DNA of 64,000 nt from Formicarius rufipectus (Eukaryota > Chordata > Aves > Passeriformes > Formicariidae). Each line of letters starts with the position of its first letter. Positions within the stretch are counted from its first letter, which is position 1. Below, piece after piece: positions 38,741 to 51,800 of the stretch. The stretch is taken from NCBI GenBank assembly GCA_013399695.1, contig VXAU01006172.1, forward strand, positions 597,608 through 661,607, written 5' to 3'. The notes below the pieces were generated by a model, which worked only from the letters and a program-made list of their open reading frames with translations, was not told where the DNA came from and did no database searches. Made by a program: the position numbers and the translations under genes.

Positions 38741-39215
38741 TTCACCATGTAAGATGCTCCCTTTCCTCCTCTGATAATGAACATTTTCACCCTTGGAAGA
38801 TGGGAGACATTTTGCTGTCAGTATAATCTGTACAAGAAAGGACTAGGTAGAAAGATCATTCACTTTTCACAAGTACAGTTTAATTTGTGGACCTGAAGCA
38901 GCTGTGCAGAACTTGCCAAGGTTGGTGAAGAAAAACTGCCACTATGTTTTTGAAAAAGTAAGAGTAGATTTGGATAATATCCCATATACCAAAAGGGAAG
39001 GTTTCACAATAGAAACTTTTAGGAGTTTGATGCAGAGTGTTAAATTTTAGGGTCAGAAGACTCTCGGAAGGTGAAAGGGTAATTCTTCTGTGAAAGACTA
39101 CCAGACGATATGCAGCCTCAATTGTGGTGATAACTTTTGCTAAACAGGCAAGATTGATTACTGTATTATACTTTTGTTTCTGTAAAAGCTGATTAATTTA
39201 GTGTGTCTTGATGTT

Positions 39216-39221
39216 AATAAA
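39216..39221 (+). terminator. KRR1 polyadenylation signal (AATAAA)
   Basis: First AATAAA after the KRR1 stop codon, giving a 3' UTR of about 500 bases. Two further AATAAA hexamers at 39293-39298 and 39354-39359 could give longer 3' ends. Confidence 0.7.
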
Positions 39222-39359
39222 GTATTTTAATACAGTGTTCTTAAATCCTTTAATTAATAATCTACTGCACAACCTATGGGGTGTTTTCCAGGAATAAAAC
39301 CTCACAGCTTCATATAAGAATTAGACAAACTGTAGTCTTCATTGAATATCCTTAATAAA

Positions 39360-42188
39360 CTGTCATTAGCATTATCATTATGGTTTTTTAGACGGTGGAA
39401 CAGACACAAGGAGTGGGCTGCAGGGAAAGCATAAAATCATTTTATCTACATTTAAATATATTTTTAATTTATCTCCTGCTTGCAATAGTGTCTTAAAAAT
39501 TGTGGGTTTTTTTGTTCTTTATGAGGCCCTTACCATATTTTAAAGGAAGTTTAGAGGTTTTTCAGTTTCCTGAAAATGCAAAATGTGATGAAGTGCACTG
39601 GCAGAGCTGTTGCTTATTTCCTGTTTGAGATTAAAGAAACAAATATAATGAGGCAGAGCCACACTAATTTCATTACTCTATTAGAGTGTTTTTGCCAGGT
39701 TTTAGAATTTTGATCACCTGCACATGAAGTGGAAATGATTATGTGAGAACAGTGCAGCTCGCAGCTTTTAGGTTGGTCAGCTTTAATTTGAAACTAGTAG
39801 GTAAAAACATACTCAATTTTTTTTTACACATAAGAATTTTGAGTGTATGTGGTTAGATAGCCATTACATCTGCTTTGAGATACAGCTAAGGTGCTTGCCT
39901 TTTAGGATAGGGCACAGCATCAGCCTTAATTGTGCCTTTCAGTTATGTCATCACTTTTTGGCGTTTATTGTTAAAGAAAAAATACTCTCAAATCTTCTTA
40001 CAGACTGCATTGTTCATCAATGGCAGTTTCTTGGAGAATCATCAGGAATATACTATTTAAGCATATTTCACTGAGATTATGATCCATAAGTCGTAAGCCA
40101 CCCATCTTGGACAATAGCAAGCTGATGGGTTCAGTGATACCAGCACTATGAAAAGCTTCTTATAAACACCAACTGGTGTTTGGCAGTTGACAGTGTGAAG
40201 GGGAGACCAAAGTTCAGGGCTTGTCAGGTAGTTCAGACCTCTCACATAGTGCAAGGACTAATCTCAACAGGAGACACTGCAGTATGTGTTTAAATGCCAG
40301 TTCCCAGAGTGTGTCCCCACCAATGTGCTTCAGCCGAAGAGTCTGCAGAGTGAGAACCCAGTAAGAAGGAGTTTGGCTGTAGCCAGGGAAGGAGCATGAG
40401 CAGCTTAGGGAAGGGAGAGTCCTTGGTTCTCATCTGCATGAGGCCCCTTTCATGATGTTGGAGCAGCACGTATGTTCCTGGGTTTTGTTCAGAAGGTTAA
40501 AGACAATGCAGGGCTGGTTATCCCACACCAGTCTTGCAAGCTGGCATGTCATTTCAGGAACCTGACTCGGCTGTGAAAGTACCCTACAAAAAAAGTGGTT
40601 TTCAGCTGCATCAGGTAAATGCTTGGTTCTCTGAATTGCAGTGCAGGAAAACATAGCTCAACTTGGTGGCAGCCTGGCTTTAAATTACTTCTGTGGAAGT
40701 GTGCTTTTTTAATTTAGGACGCGCCTGTTTTCTGAGAGAGTATGGCTATACTGTTGGAACACTTGTACAAAAAGCAAGAAACAGAAAATACAGTGGACTT
40801 GGAAGAGTGGAAATTTTTTTTTGGTATTTTCTGAACAGCCTGAACTATTGCAAATTATCTCCATAAATTTAGAGTTTACAGACTTGCAAAAACATACCTG
40901 CAGTCTGTATTTATATATTAATGTTTTGCATTTATCATATGGAATTCATGGGCATATGTCATAAATGTGGACAATTCAAAATGGTTTGATCATCCAGAGG
41001 TAAATACCTGTTTTTTTGGATATCCTTAAGATGACAAAGCTACTTGTTTACCTTTACTTCCTGACTTTCAGGCTCTTTTTGGTATGAAAGATGCCACGGT
41101 TGTAAAGGTTTTTAAATCCCCTAAGCCCCAGTGATTCACAAGTTTTTAAAGGACGTTTTTTCTATTGTATTGCTAAGATCTGCTGAAGTATAAATGACAG
41201 TACTGTGAACGTTTTGAACTTTAAGGTCTGTACGTTTGTTTCTTCTCCTGGAGACCAAGCACAGATTAAACTAAGCAGGGGGGAATTCCTGCTGAATTCA
41301 TTTTAAGCTCCATGGACACAGCAGTGTACGCTGTTCCTTTTCCTGCATTCCTAAAGTAGGTTCTAACCGCACAGGGTTTCGTAAGAGCAGACACTGTGGT
41401 GGGCTCCATGCTGGTGTAGGAACCCTGTGGAAGACAGTGTACACAGAGTAAATCCTGCTGCCCATGTGCCACTTGCCGGCCCATTTTTAGATGGGACTTG
41501 GCAGTACACGAAGCTTGAGGCTTGGTTTTTACACCAGAGTGCAGAGAGTTCATGAGTGATTTATGCAGGGAATGCTGTGACACTGAAATTATTCTAGTGC
41601 AAACAGACAGCTACCTGGGGAAGCAGTATGAGAAATGCCTGAGTACCAGTTTGGGTGTTTCCAGTTAAAATCCATGCCAGTAGTGGGATCAGGAGGGTGT
41701 GTGCAGGTACTGTGATGACAGTATCCCAGAAATTAAGGGGTGAGGGGCACTTTCCAGCTTCTTTTACAGCAGTGTGAGTCAGTGCCCTGGAGAGGGACAT
41801 GGTGCAGAGGCTTCTAAACATATAGATATGGATTGCTGAGGTCCAGCTGTCAGTCTGTGCGGCTCTGCTCCTTCCAGGCTCTGCTTGAGCTGAACAACTG
41901 CAGTTGGTAGAGGGCATGGCCAGCTGAACACAGGAGTTGTCCCTACAGCTTTCTGTCTGCTCTTGATGTTCAAGTTCCAGGAGACTCATTCTTTGGTAGC
42001 TGTTGAACCAAAGTCGTGACAATGGGTAGAGTGTGATTTTTTTTTTTGAGTTCATTCTTTCCCAGCATTGTGTTTCTCAGTGTTGTGCAAGTTGGAGGTG
42101 AATGTGACGTATTTTGTGCACCAGCAGTTAAGCTTTAGCTCTGGTTTCAATGAGACAACCGCCATACATGGGAATCAGGAAATAACCA
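39360..42188. other. Intergenic space between the convergent KRR1 and GLIPR1 3' ends
   Basis: No gene recognised. The largest frame is 42055-41594 on the - strand (153 codons). It has no domain and lies just beyond the predicted GLIPR1 polyadenylation signal, so I regard it as chance. Confidence 0.55.
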
Positions 42189-42194
42189 TTTATT
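42189..42194 (-). terminator. Candidate GLIPR1 polyadenylation signal
   Basis: AATAAA on the - strand, about 700 bases past the GLIPR1 stop codon. It would define a 3' UTR ending near 42.17 kb. This is a position-based inference only. Confidence 0.45.
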
Positions 42195-42899
42195 GTTTGA
42201 AACAGCAGTAAACCCCCTATGCTCAGAAAAAAAAACAACAGGAAGGATTGCAGTGATACATAACAATGAAAACACAGCTGAAACTGTCTTGACATAGATG
42301 ATGTGCGTTTAAAAGTGAAATCTAAGCAAAGAGAAGTACCAATGCCTGAAGTGCACTGTGAGACTGGGAAATGCACTGTCTTCCAGGGGATGCAAATGTC
42401 AGAGCTCATGGGGATCCAAAGATTCTTTTGAAAAATACTTAAATGATACAGGCTACTCTGTATCTTGCTGTAGGAGCATCTAAGGAAGAGTGCAATAGGA
42501 ACATGAGAGGTGTGTGCTCTGCCTGGGGCTGGGGCTAGGCTCCTGGGCTGGACACTCTCCAGCCCTTCCTAAAGAAAGTGCGTTGGGCCTGGACGGTGTG
42601 CTCCCTTTACCCACCAGATCCCACACACCACTCCACTTCATAAAAATTGTAACCTTTTAACTTTTAAAACCATTTAAGCATCTAAAGCTATTTTAACTTT
42701 TTAACTGGGTCTGAGCAGAGAAAGCTGCTTATTAGTTCTCACAGCTGCTTCCTGCAACAAAGATGGTATTTCTGTATGTCTAAATCATCCATGGATGCAA
42801 ACAAATGTCTCTACCAAACTTTATGCTGTCAGCAACTTCTATGAAGGGAAGAGATGAGTTGAACCAAGCCAAGTGCTCTTGTGGTCTTCTACATGTGTG

Positions 42900-45800
42900 T
42901 CACCCCCTGGCAGGTGCCAGAGACCAGTATTTTGGTATCAGCCAGGTGGCCAGAATTGTCAGTATAAGGTGTAACAACCTTAAAACAATAACAGAAATGC
43001 AGTACTCATCACATGGCGGTCTGTCCCAGTCTGGTCGCCACTTGGAAACACCTGTGAAGAAAACAATTAACTTTTTTTCAAGTATGATTGCACCAAGGAC
43101 AACAAACAGAAGCAGTAATTCTCGGGATACTTACCACTGACTTTGTCACGCTCTGCATTTTCTGGAGAGAGAAAAGAAGTGAATATAAGCAGACTTACAT
43201 GTTAGAAACCACTTGACTCTAACCAAAAGGGAATGAAGTGTGAACCTCACAATGGGCTGACAAATACAACTATGGAAGATGTGTTTCTTTCCAGGAAGAA
43301 GCAAAGACCTGCAGACTCTGGGAGAGCTGTGTAGCAACTCTCCAGAGGGAGCCCTAAGGGACTTTACTGATGACTGCTTGATCACACCATGTTGACTTCC
43401 CCTCCTACCAGTGGTTGCTGTTAACAGGACTCGCTCCTCAGTATGTGCTTCCCATGATCACTTTGGCTTTTGCCCCATACCTTATGTTTATGATCCTCAA
43501 CCTGCAGCTATCATTAAACAGCCCTTTGAATCCAGGACTCTTTCACATTCCTGTGGTGCTGGTGTTCTACCACCACCTCCCCACTCCTTTAGTTCACCAA
43601 AGGTTGAGTGATGGGGTAAAGTGTGACCACACCCTTAGCTGCCCCTTGGCAGATGTCCATAGCACCGTGTCTGCCCTAATGGGAATTTCAGAAGCTCTCC
43701 TTCCCTGCTGACACCATGCAACCATTTCAAAGTCAAGCGCAGGCCAATCAGCTGGGTTGCCAGACTCAGGCTGAGCACCACATCCCCATGAAGGGCTCTT
43801 TGCATGTCAGCCCTGTTCTCTCCTGGTGCTTAGGGGAAAGAAGATGGCCTGGCTGATGTTCACTGGAGCAAGCAGCTTTGGCAGTGCCATGGCTGCTCTT
43901 CCCACTGGCAGCAGCATGGCAGGGGCAAGGCTTGCTTAGATCTGCACCAGCTCAAGTCACAGCCATGCATCAGAGTAGGCCCCAGGACAGGACACTTACC
44001 CATTCTCTGCTGCCCATTTCTGCAAGCAGTTAACCTGTGGTGGGGGTGATAACACCCTAAACTGCAGCCACCGTATCTCCTGTATCACACCCTCCAGCAC
44101 CTAAAGATCAGACCCTATAGCATCATTCTCTGGGGTAGAAAACAGACTCTTTCTACCCACCTCCCCCTTCTCTGTGCATCACTGCCCACTTGACTTCTGA
44201 CTGCAGTTCTTTGCCCTGTATTTAAGAATAGGATAGTACTGTGCCTGCCTCCTGTCAGTAACTTCTGTGTGCTCTTTCCCTTTCTATATATGCTTAGGGA
44301 GGAGGACTGGTTGTCCTCTACTTACGACACAGGTTGTTGACACACTGCTCGCCACCGCAGCCACTGCACGCTGCTCCTTTCAGGTACGGCTGCACTGGGA
44401 GATTCCCACTGCAAAGGAAAGCATCACTGCTCTCAAACAGCCCTTGGGAGGAGAACGTCAATACCTGCCACTAATTAGACTTTAACCTGAGTTTTGCTTC
44501 ATTTGTGTTGATAGAGTGGTGGTTTTTGGATGCCCTATCTAAGTGCCCTGTGCCCAAGACAGGCAGTGAAGCAGAAGAGGTTAAGTGTAATGGGGTACCC
44601 TGCTGCTCAGGAACCTGGAGACAGCAGTATTGCAAACCTGGGAATTAAAGCAGCCTCAAACCGGGAAAATTTGTGTGCATGGGGACTGTGGGCTCTCAAA
44701 GTTGGCTGTAGCTATGGAAATGAGCAAGTTCAGTTACATGTGTATTTAACCCTGAAGAGGACATCTCTGGTGATGGAGAATCTCTCAGAGGTAGTGGTTT
44801 CATCCATTTGCTGGTAAATATTTTAGGAGCGATGTGGGTCTCCCCTGTGCTCTGTCCCTCTGCCACTAGCATGAGTGGCACCAACTACCTCTCCCCAGGC
44901 TCTTGGCTTGATATTACCTGCCTATATGTTCTGATATTGCACCAAACACAGCTTAGTGCTTCTCTCTGCTTGGAGCATGGCCAAAGCAAGATTTACATCA
45001 TGACTCAAACTTCCCATAAACACAGACAGAAGGATTTTTTAACTGTGAAATCTCAGGTGTGCTAAACTTCACAGTAAAACTTCACTACTTTCAGCAAGGT
45101 GAGGCTTTCATTGATCTGTCTAGGCTGAAGAGTATACTCACTTTAGGAACTGAAATTGTGTATGCTTCTTGCTTGGGCCCTTTGCAGAGTTGAAAACAGT
45201 TCAGGATTATATACAGAAAGAACTGCAGTTGTTGCTTCTCAAAAGCTGGATGTGACAGTACTTCACTTGTTAACTTGCTAACAGCCCATTTACAGTGTCC
45301 TCACCTAGCAAGGGTCCAGCTATAAAGCCCTCTCTAGAGTCCCCTGTCTCCCCAGAGGGCACCCTGCCTGCTTTGCTGAGTGCTGGTGAAGGCACCACTC
45401 GTGCTCCCCATGGGGTTGCCAACATAGAGCAAGCAATTCAGGGTGATTTTGGTCTTCAGCACAACACATTTAAATGTGGGGCTTCTGAGAGACCAGCAGC
45501 TGTGTCATTTCATGGTCAGGAGTACATATTCTTCCAAGGATGAAGCATGGGCAAAAGGAATGCCAAACTTTTTTGAGTTCAGGGCTGGCCTGGTCTTGGC
45601 TCAGCACTCTATGTTTGTAAAGCTTTTAAAGCTGTATTTAAACTGTGATAACATTAAGTATCTGGAGAACAGTAAAATACATCCATCCTAGCTGGATATC
45701 CTACTATGTGTATTAAGGACCTCTGGATCAAATTCTGCCTTGAGCAGCCGCAGCCTCACAAGCAGTCCTCAGCTGCTAAGACTGCAGCTGCAAGCATTGA

Positions 45801-48800
45801 AAAACTTAATATTTATCAAACCATCAACCTAGGAGCTTAATCCTGCAGGTGTGTGTGGGAGTATCTTCAGACCTTGCAGGCATCTGGGGCCATCTTGGGA
45901 CTCAGGAGCAAGGGATTGATTTTCAGTATTTTCATGTCAGCATCTTATATTTTACCCTTTCTACCCTCTACCAGTCCCACTGCTTTTTGGCCTCAAATAC
46001 ATAGCCCTCATCTAGCAAATATAAAAAACCTGTTTGAACAGAGGTGTACCTCTTTATTTTGAGAACCATTTCCTTCCACAAGACATGAATAGATGAGGTG
46101 ATCTAATAAAGTTGCATGTTGTAGGAGGGAAGGGATAGGAGTGAAACCTTGCAAAATATTCGTAACAAAAACCCTTACCCTGGTGCATAGTTGCAGATGA
46201 AGTGTGCTGCATTGGTTAAGGAGGAGTATTTCACCCTGGGACAGAAGTGGACAGCACAGCCAACCTTGTAGCTTTTAGCCCAAACAATCTACAAAGACAG
46301 ATTGGTACACTAGTGACAAAGTCTTTGATGCAGCATCTGAAGCATTAAAACACCTGCCCTCTGCTGCTTTACAACATACAAATGGGCTAAGAAGCACTTC
46401 TTGGGAAGGATTCATGGGGAAAAGCAGCAGTGATGGATCCCAAACCACAGTTTGGTCTGAAAAATTATTGTCTTACACCCAATTTGCCACATATTTTTTA
46501 AAACAATACTGAAAAAAGGAGTAACTGGCTGTTACAGGTTGTATTCCTTCTTGCAAATGAGAAGGTGAAGTTCATCTCATTTGCTTCAACCTAATCCATT
46601 AGCTTTATGCCTTGAGATATCAGTTCAAACCTGTGCAGAGACAGCTGAATGATCTTCTTTGGGTTCTATGAGGGCTGATTGCCTCTGTACTAAATCCTAT
46701 GGGGACATAAAGGCAAATTGTCAGAAGGTACTGGTGTTATGGGAGGAGCAGGGAAAAGGATTGTGTTCAGGCTGTAGTCCTGCCTCTTAACATCATGGCC
46801 ATGACTAAAATAAGGTGGAGACAAGAGCATTACATAGTTTAGTGATCCTCTGTCTACCAGAAGCCCTTTTGTGCAATCCTGTATCCAGCTGCGAGTGCAG
46901 TCAAATGCTGCAGTCCTGGAAAAATAAATCCCATGACAGCACCACAAGAGTGCAGTGGTACCTGAGGGCAATGTAACATCAGCAATGACTGACTACATGA
47001 GTGATATGGAAAAGATCCTGGAAGCATAGGAAATAAACACATTCATGCCCCTGACTCAAAGGGGAGGCACGGCCCTTTCTGTTTGTGCCTCTTTAGTGCC
47101 AGATATGGAAAAGGGGACAATGCTCAGGCTCCTGAGGGTGTTCTCAGTGCAGTGGCAGACCAGAGGCTGCTCCTGACACCAGCCATAGACAACTCCATTC
47201 CCCAGGATCTGTGAAGGACTGAGTCACAGGACCTTCCCCATCCCAAGTGGTCACCAGCTGAGGCGTATGCTGGAGATGTAGTTGTGGTAACTGCAGTAAC
47301 TGTAGCCAGTGAAAACTCTCTTCTCTATGGGTGGGAAGGAGGAAGAAGAATGAGGAGCTCCCCAAAAGCGAAAACCTAGGGATACCTCCCAAACCTGGCA
47401 GATACATATCTTCTAGCCATGGTCACTATTACAACTGACTCCAAGATGGAATAATCTTATTTTTTCATTCTCCCCCGTGAAACTACATGGACTGCTCCTC
47501 TACAAACAACACTGTCCCTTAGTGCCAGATAAAGTGCATTTCACTTCAGTTTCCAGAGGCTTACTCTTGCCATGTCCTCATGAACAAGGTCAGAAAGCAA
47601 CACACTGTCATCTCTCACAGTTTCTGCATCTTAATATCCTTTCTACACTCAAGTACCTGCAAATATTTTTCATACAGCCCACCAGCTTCACCTCAGCTAT
47701 TCAAGTCCTAAATCCACATGTGTACCTCTGCAGAAAAGATTAAATAGCCTCAGGTCAAAATCTAACCCTAGAGCTGTCATTGCAAGCTGTCCTGCTCTCT
47801 CAGAGCTGTGGGCACTGATTGCATGGCTGCATGGCAGTGGCACTCCTTTCCCTGACTCTGCCTCCTTTCTCTGGGAATAGTGGTTGAGAAAAATGTGCCC
47901 ATGATACTTGTAGAACTTCAGACATCTCTTTCTTGTGATGGTATTTCCTCAGCCCTTGGTACGTGAAGGCTGCCTGCCAGAGCTGAGACCTCATCCCACC
48001 ATGCACTGAAGCCCACAGCCATTGCCATTGCCCGTTTTTTGGCCACTGCTTCATTAAATCTGACTGCTTGATGGCTGTACTGTTTCCTTCCTGGGAAAAA
48101 AAACCCCAACAACTTCCATATTTAAAATAATTAATACGGTGACTATTTTCCTCTCATAAATGGAAACATCTTGTGCACACAAATATAAAATAACACTACA
48201 GCACTAGGAAAAGTTCATTGAATCATCAACAGAAATGTAGAGTTTCTGTGTAAAAATGGCAAAGCTGGCTCATGGTTTAGAGAAATGAAATACCTGTGTA
48301 TAGTGGCCACACACTTTTCTGCACTTGTGGGTGTCGTAAGTGTAGAATTCGACTTCACTGTGCCAAGAAGTGATGGCTCCTTTCACAGTAAAGGCTGAAA
48401 GTGAGCCAGTCCAGAGGTTTTCTCCAACTGAGGTAAATTTGGGGTGAACTCTCCCTTTCTCTCTGAGGTATATATTATGTCTAAACTGGCATTTCTTTAC
48501 CCAACCTTTTGCAGTCTTTGCCAAATCTGGATCCCAACTCTGCAAAAGAAACAGATTTAAAAATCTTTGTTATATTATCACTTCATTAGCAAGGCAGTAA
48601 TTCAGAGCATCTTTCAGCAAAAGCTGGGTCTCAGCAGTGTATCTGCTTTGGGTTCATTTGTTTTTCCCTTCAGTTGAGACTTACAGAGCTACATAGTGAA
48701 TTGACTTGTAGGTTCATTTCAGATTTGCACTCGGTTACTCATTAAACTTGAGGAAGTTTTTGGGGTGCTGTGTGATCTTGGCTGACTGGTTTTTTGGACG

Positions 48801-51800
48801 CCAAGAGCTGTATGTCAGTCAAATACAATGTTAGTGGCACAATGTGAATTTCAAGCCTGTGCCAGCCATAAAAGAACATTAATGTAAATTTAACAGTGAA
48901 TTTACATGAAATCTGGAGCATGAGGGTTATGCTCACTGTACCAGTCAGGCAGGAATCTCCTGCATCCTCATGCATTAAGGCCACCGCTTGCAGGTCACTT
49001 CACAAGAACACTGGGATTTTGGGGACAGTTTAAACTCAACACCTTGGTTAGCATCTTTGTGTTTGGCAGCTTCAAATGATACTCAATTTGTGTTTGTGGA
49101 TTGACTCATTCACTTGCTATTTAATCCTACAGAAAGTGATCATTTAAGCAACTGGGTTATATAAATGCCTTTTGTTTGCACTGGAAGTTGTGTTTGCTCT
49201 TGCTGGATTTTTTTTGTGCACACAACTTAGTTAAGTGATTACAGCATTGTACCTCCTGGAAGATACAGCACCACAAGTGTATGCCTGCAGTTCTAGTTAC
49301 ACTTTGTGTTATGCAAGTAAAGTTATCTGGCACTGCTGAACTATTTTGAAGTTTTTTGTTTGTTTGTTTGTTTTAAAAAACACTCTTTATTTGTCCCTTT
49401 CTGAATTAATTAAAATAATCTCACTTGCTTCTGCAGATGATGGACTGTCGTGGTTTCACCCACTGTCCACCCAAAACCTCCAGGCTTCCCCCCCCCCTTC
49501 CTTCCATGAGGGAAAGGGGAAAACGGAAAGAAAAAAAAACAGCTGAGAGATAATGGCAAAACAAACTCAGAGTAGCTAAATACTTAAATTTATTACTAAC
49601 AAGATAAGAACTAAAACTAAAAGGTAAGAAATAAATCAGTCTTAAGAACACTTCTCCCACTCCTCCCTCACTCCAACAGTTCGAGAGAGCAGGGAATGAG
49701 AGTTTCGCAGGTGGTGGTCGTGCTGCTGGCATTGGTCTTGTCCTGTGGGTCACTCCATGGGGTTTCCGTGGGCTGCAGTTGGGACAACGTACTCCACCAC
49801 GGTTTGCAGGGGGGCCATGAAGCTCTTAATCTTTCCCCTGCTCCTGTGGGGTCCCTCCCATGGGAGACAGTCCTCAAACTTCTCCATCAGTTTGCAGGGG
49901 GGCCTTANNNNNNNNNNNNNNNNNNNNNNNNNNNNNNNNNNNNNNNNNNNNNNNNNNNNNNNNNNNNNNNNNNNNNNNNNNNNNNNNNCTTCAGGGGCTG
50001 CAGGGGTCTCCTTCAGGGGGTCTCCAAACCCCAATAGATCTCCACGGGCTTGGGGGGAGGGGGGGAAATAGCTTTCAGTCCTTCCCCCCCCCTCCCCCTC
50101 CTCCAGCATGGTTCTTCCTTCGCCTCCTCCTGCTCTTCTTCTGACCTTGGTCTCTGTCTGTCTGTCTGTGTTGTTATCTCAAAGCTGGAATTTTCAACTG
50201 CACAAACACTCCAATTCTTGCATATGTATCGCAGAGGCGTAACTATAATTTTAATTAGCTCAACAGGACAGGAGAAACTTCTAGCAGCTTCTACTAAAGT
50301 ACTTCTACTTTTCTACTAAAATTCAGCTATGGAAACCCATGACATGGACTCATAATTGTTTTGAATGGATCAGTAATGATGAAACGGGACAAGGTGGATC
50401 ATAGATTTGTAACTGGTATTTTTTGTAGAAATCTAACAAAGGTAGGTTGTTAGATTTTATGGCTATGTTTTACATAAACAACTTTTTTTTGTACCCTAGA
50501 TAAACCTGAAACAATATGTATTGTTTATGCTATCCATTAGTAATTAAAAAGCAGATCACACCAAAATGCATCCACCGAGATTTGAAAGTATTTTGTAGTG
50601 TATGTCTTCCATTTCTTCCTATGGCTAACATTTGTAGGGAGTGTATTTTCCCACTGTGGTGGGTTGACCCTGGCTGGATGCCAAGTGCCCACCAAAGTTA
50701 CTCTGTCACTGCCCTCTTCAGCTTGGCAGGGGAGAGAAAATACAGCAAAAGTCTCTTGGGTCAAGAAAAGGACAGGGAGAGATCACTTACAAGTTGCCAT
50801 CACGGGCAAAACAGATTCAACTTGGGGAAATTAACTGAATTTATTACAAATCAAATCAGAGTAGGGCAATGAGAAACAAAACCAAATCTTGAAACACCTT
50901 CCACCTGCCTCTTCCTTCTTCCAGAGCTTAACTTCACTCCTGATTTTCCTCTCCCTCCTCCTCCCCAGCAGCACAAGGGGACAGGGAATGAGAGTTGCAG
51001 TCTGTTCACTGCGCATTCTCTCTCCTGCTACTTCCTCCTCATAGGAGGGACTCCTCACACTCTTCTTCTGCTATAGTGTGGGGTCTCCCCCACAGGAGAC
51101 AGTCCTCAACAAACTTCTCCAATGTGAATCCTTCCCATGGGCTGCAATTCTTCACGAACTGCTCCAGTGTGAGTCTCTCCCACAGGCTGCAGTCCTTCAG
51201 GAACAGACTGCTCCAGCATGGGTCCCCTGCGGGGTCACAAGTGCTGCCAGCAAACCAGCTCCAGTGCAGGCTCCTCTCTCCACGGGGCCACAGGTCTTGC
51301 CAGGAGCCTTTTCTCATGTGGGCCTCCCAGTGAGTCACAGACTTCACACATCCACCTGCTCTAGTGTCCTTCACAGGCTGCAGGTGAATCCACACGCTGC
51401 TTCACTGTGGACCTCCATATGCCGCAGGGACACAGCTGCCTCACCTTGGTCTGCACCACGAGCTGCAGGGGAATCTCTGCTCTGGCACCTGGAGCATCTC
51501 CTCACCCTCCTTCTCCACTGGCCTTGGTGTCTGTAGGCTTGTTGTTCCTCTCACATATTCATTTCTCTCTTCTGTGGCTGCAATTGCTTGTGCACAACAG
51601 CTTTTTCCCTTCTTAAATCTGTTATCCCAGAGGCACTACCACTACTGCTGATGGGCTCAGCCTTGGCCAGAGGCAGGTCCATCTTGAAGCTGGCTGGCAT
51701 TGGCTCTGTTGGACATGGGTGGAGCTTCTGGCAGCTTTTCACAGAAGCCACCCTCTAGCCTCCCGGATACCAAAACCCTGCCATGCAAACCAAACACACC

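Noticed and set aside
41594..42055. 153-codon open frame on the - strand downstream of GLIPR1
   Set aside because: No domain or conserved motif; it lies beyond the probable GLIPR1 polyadenylation signal.
49350..49374. GTTT repeat just before LTR copy 1
   Set aside because: A plain microsatellite of no evident consequence.
51551..51751. 66-codon frame on the - strand inside LTR copy 2
   Set aside because: It belongs to the repeated LTR sequence itself and is not a host exon.
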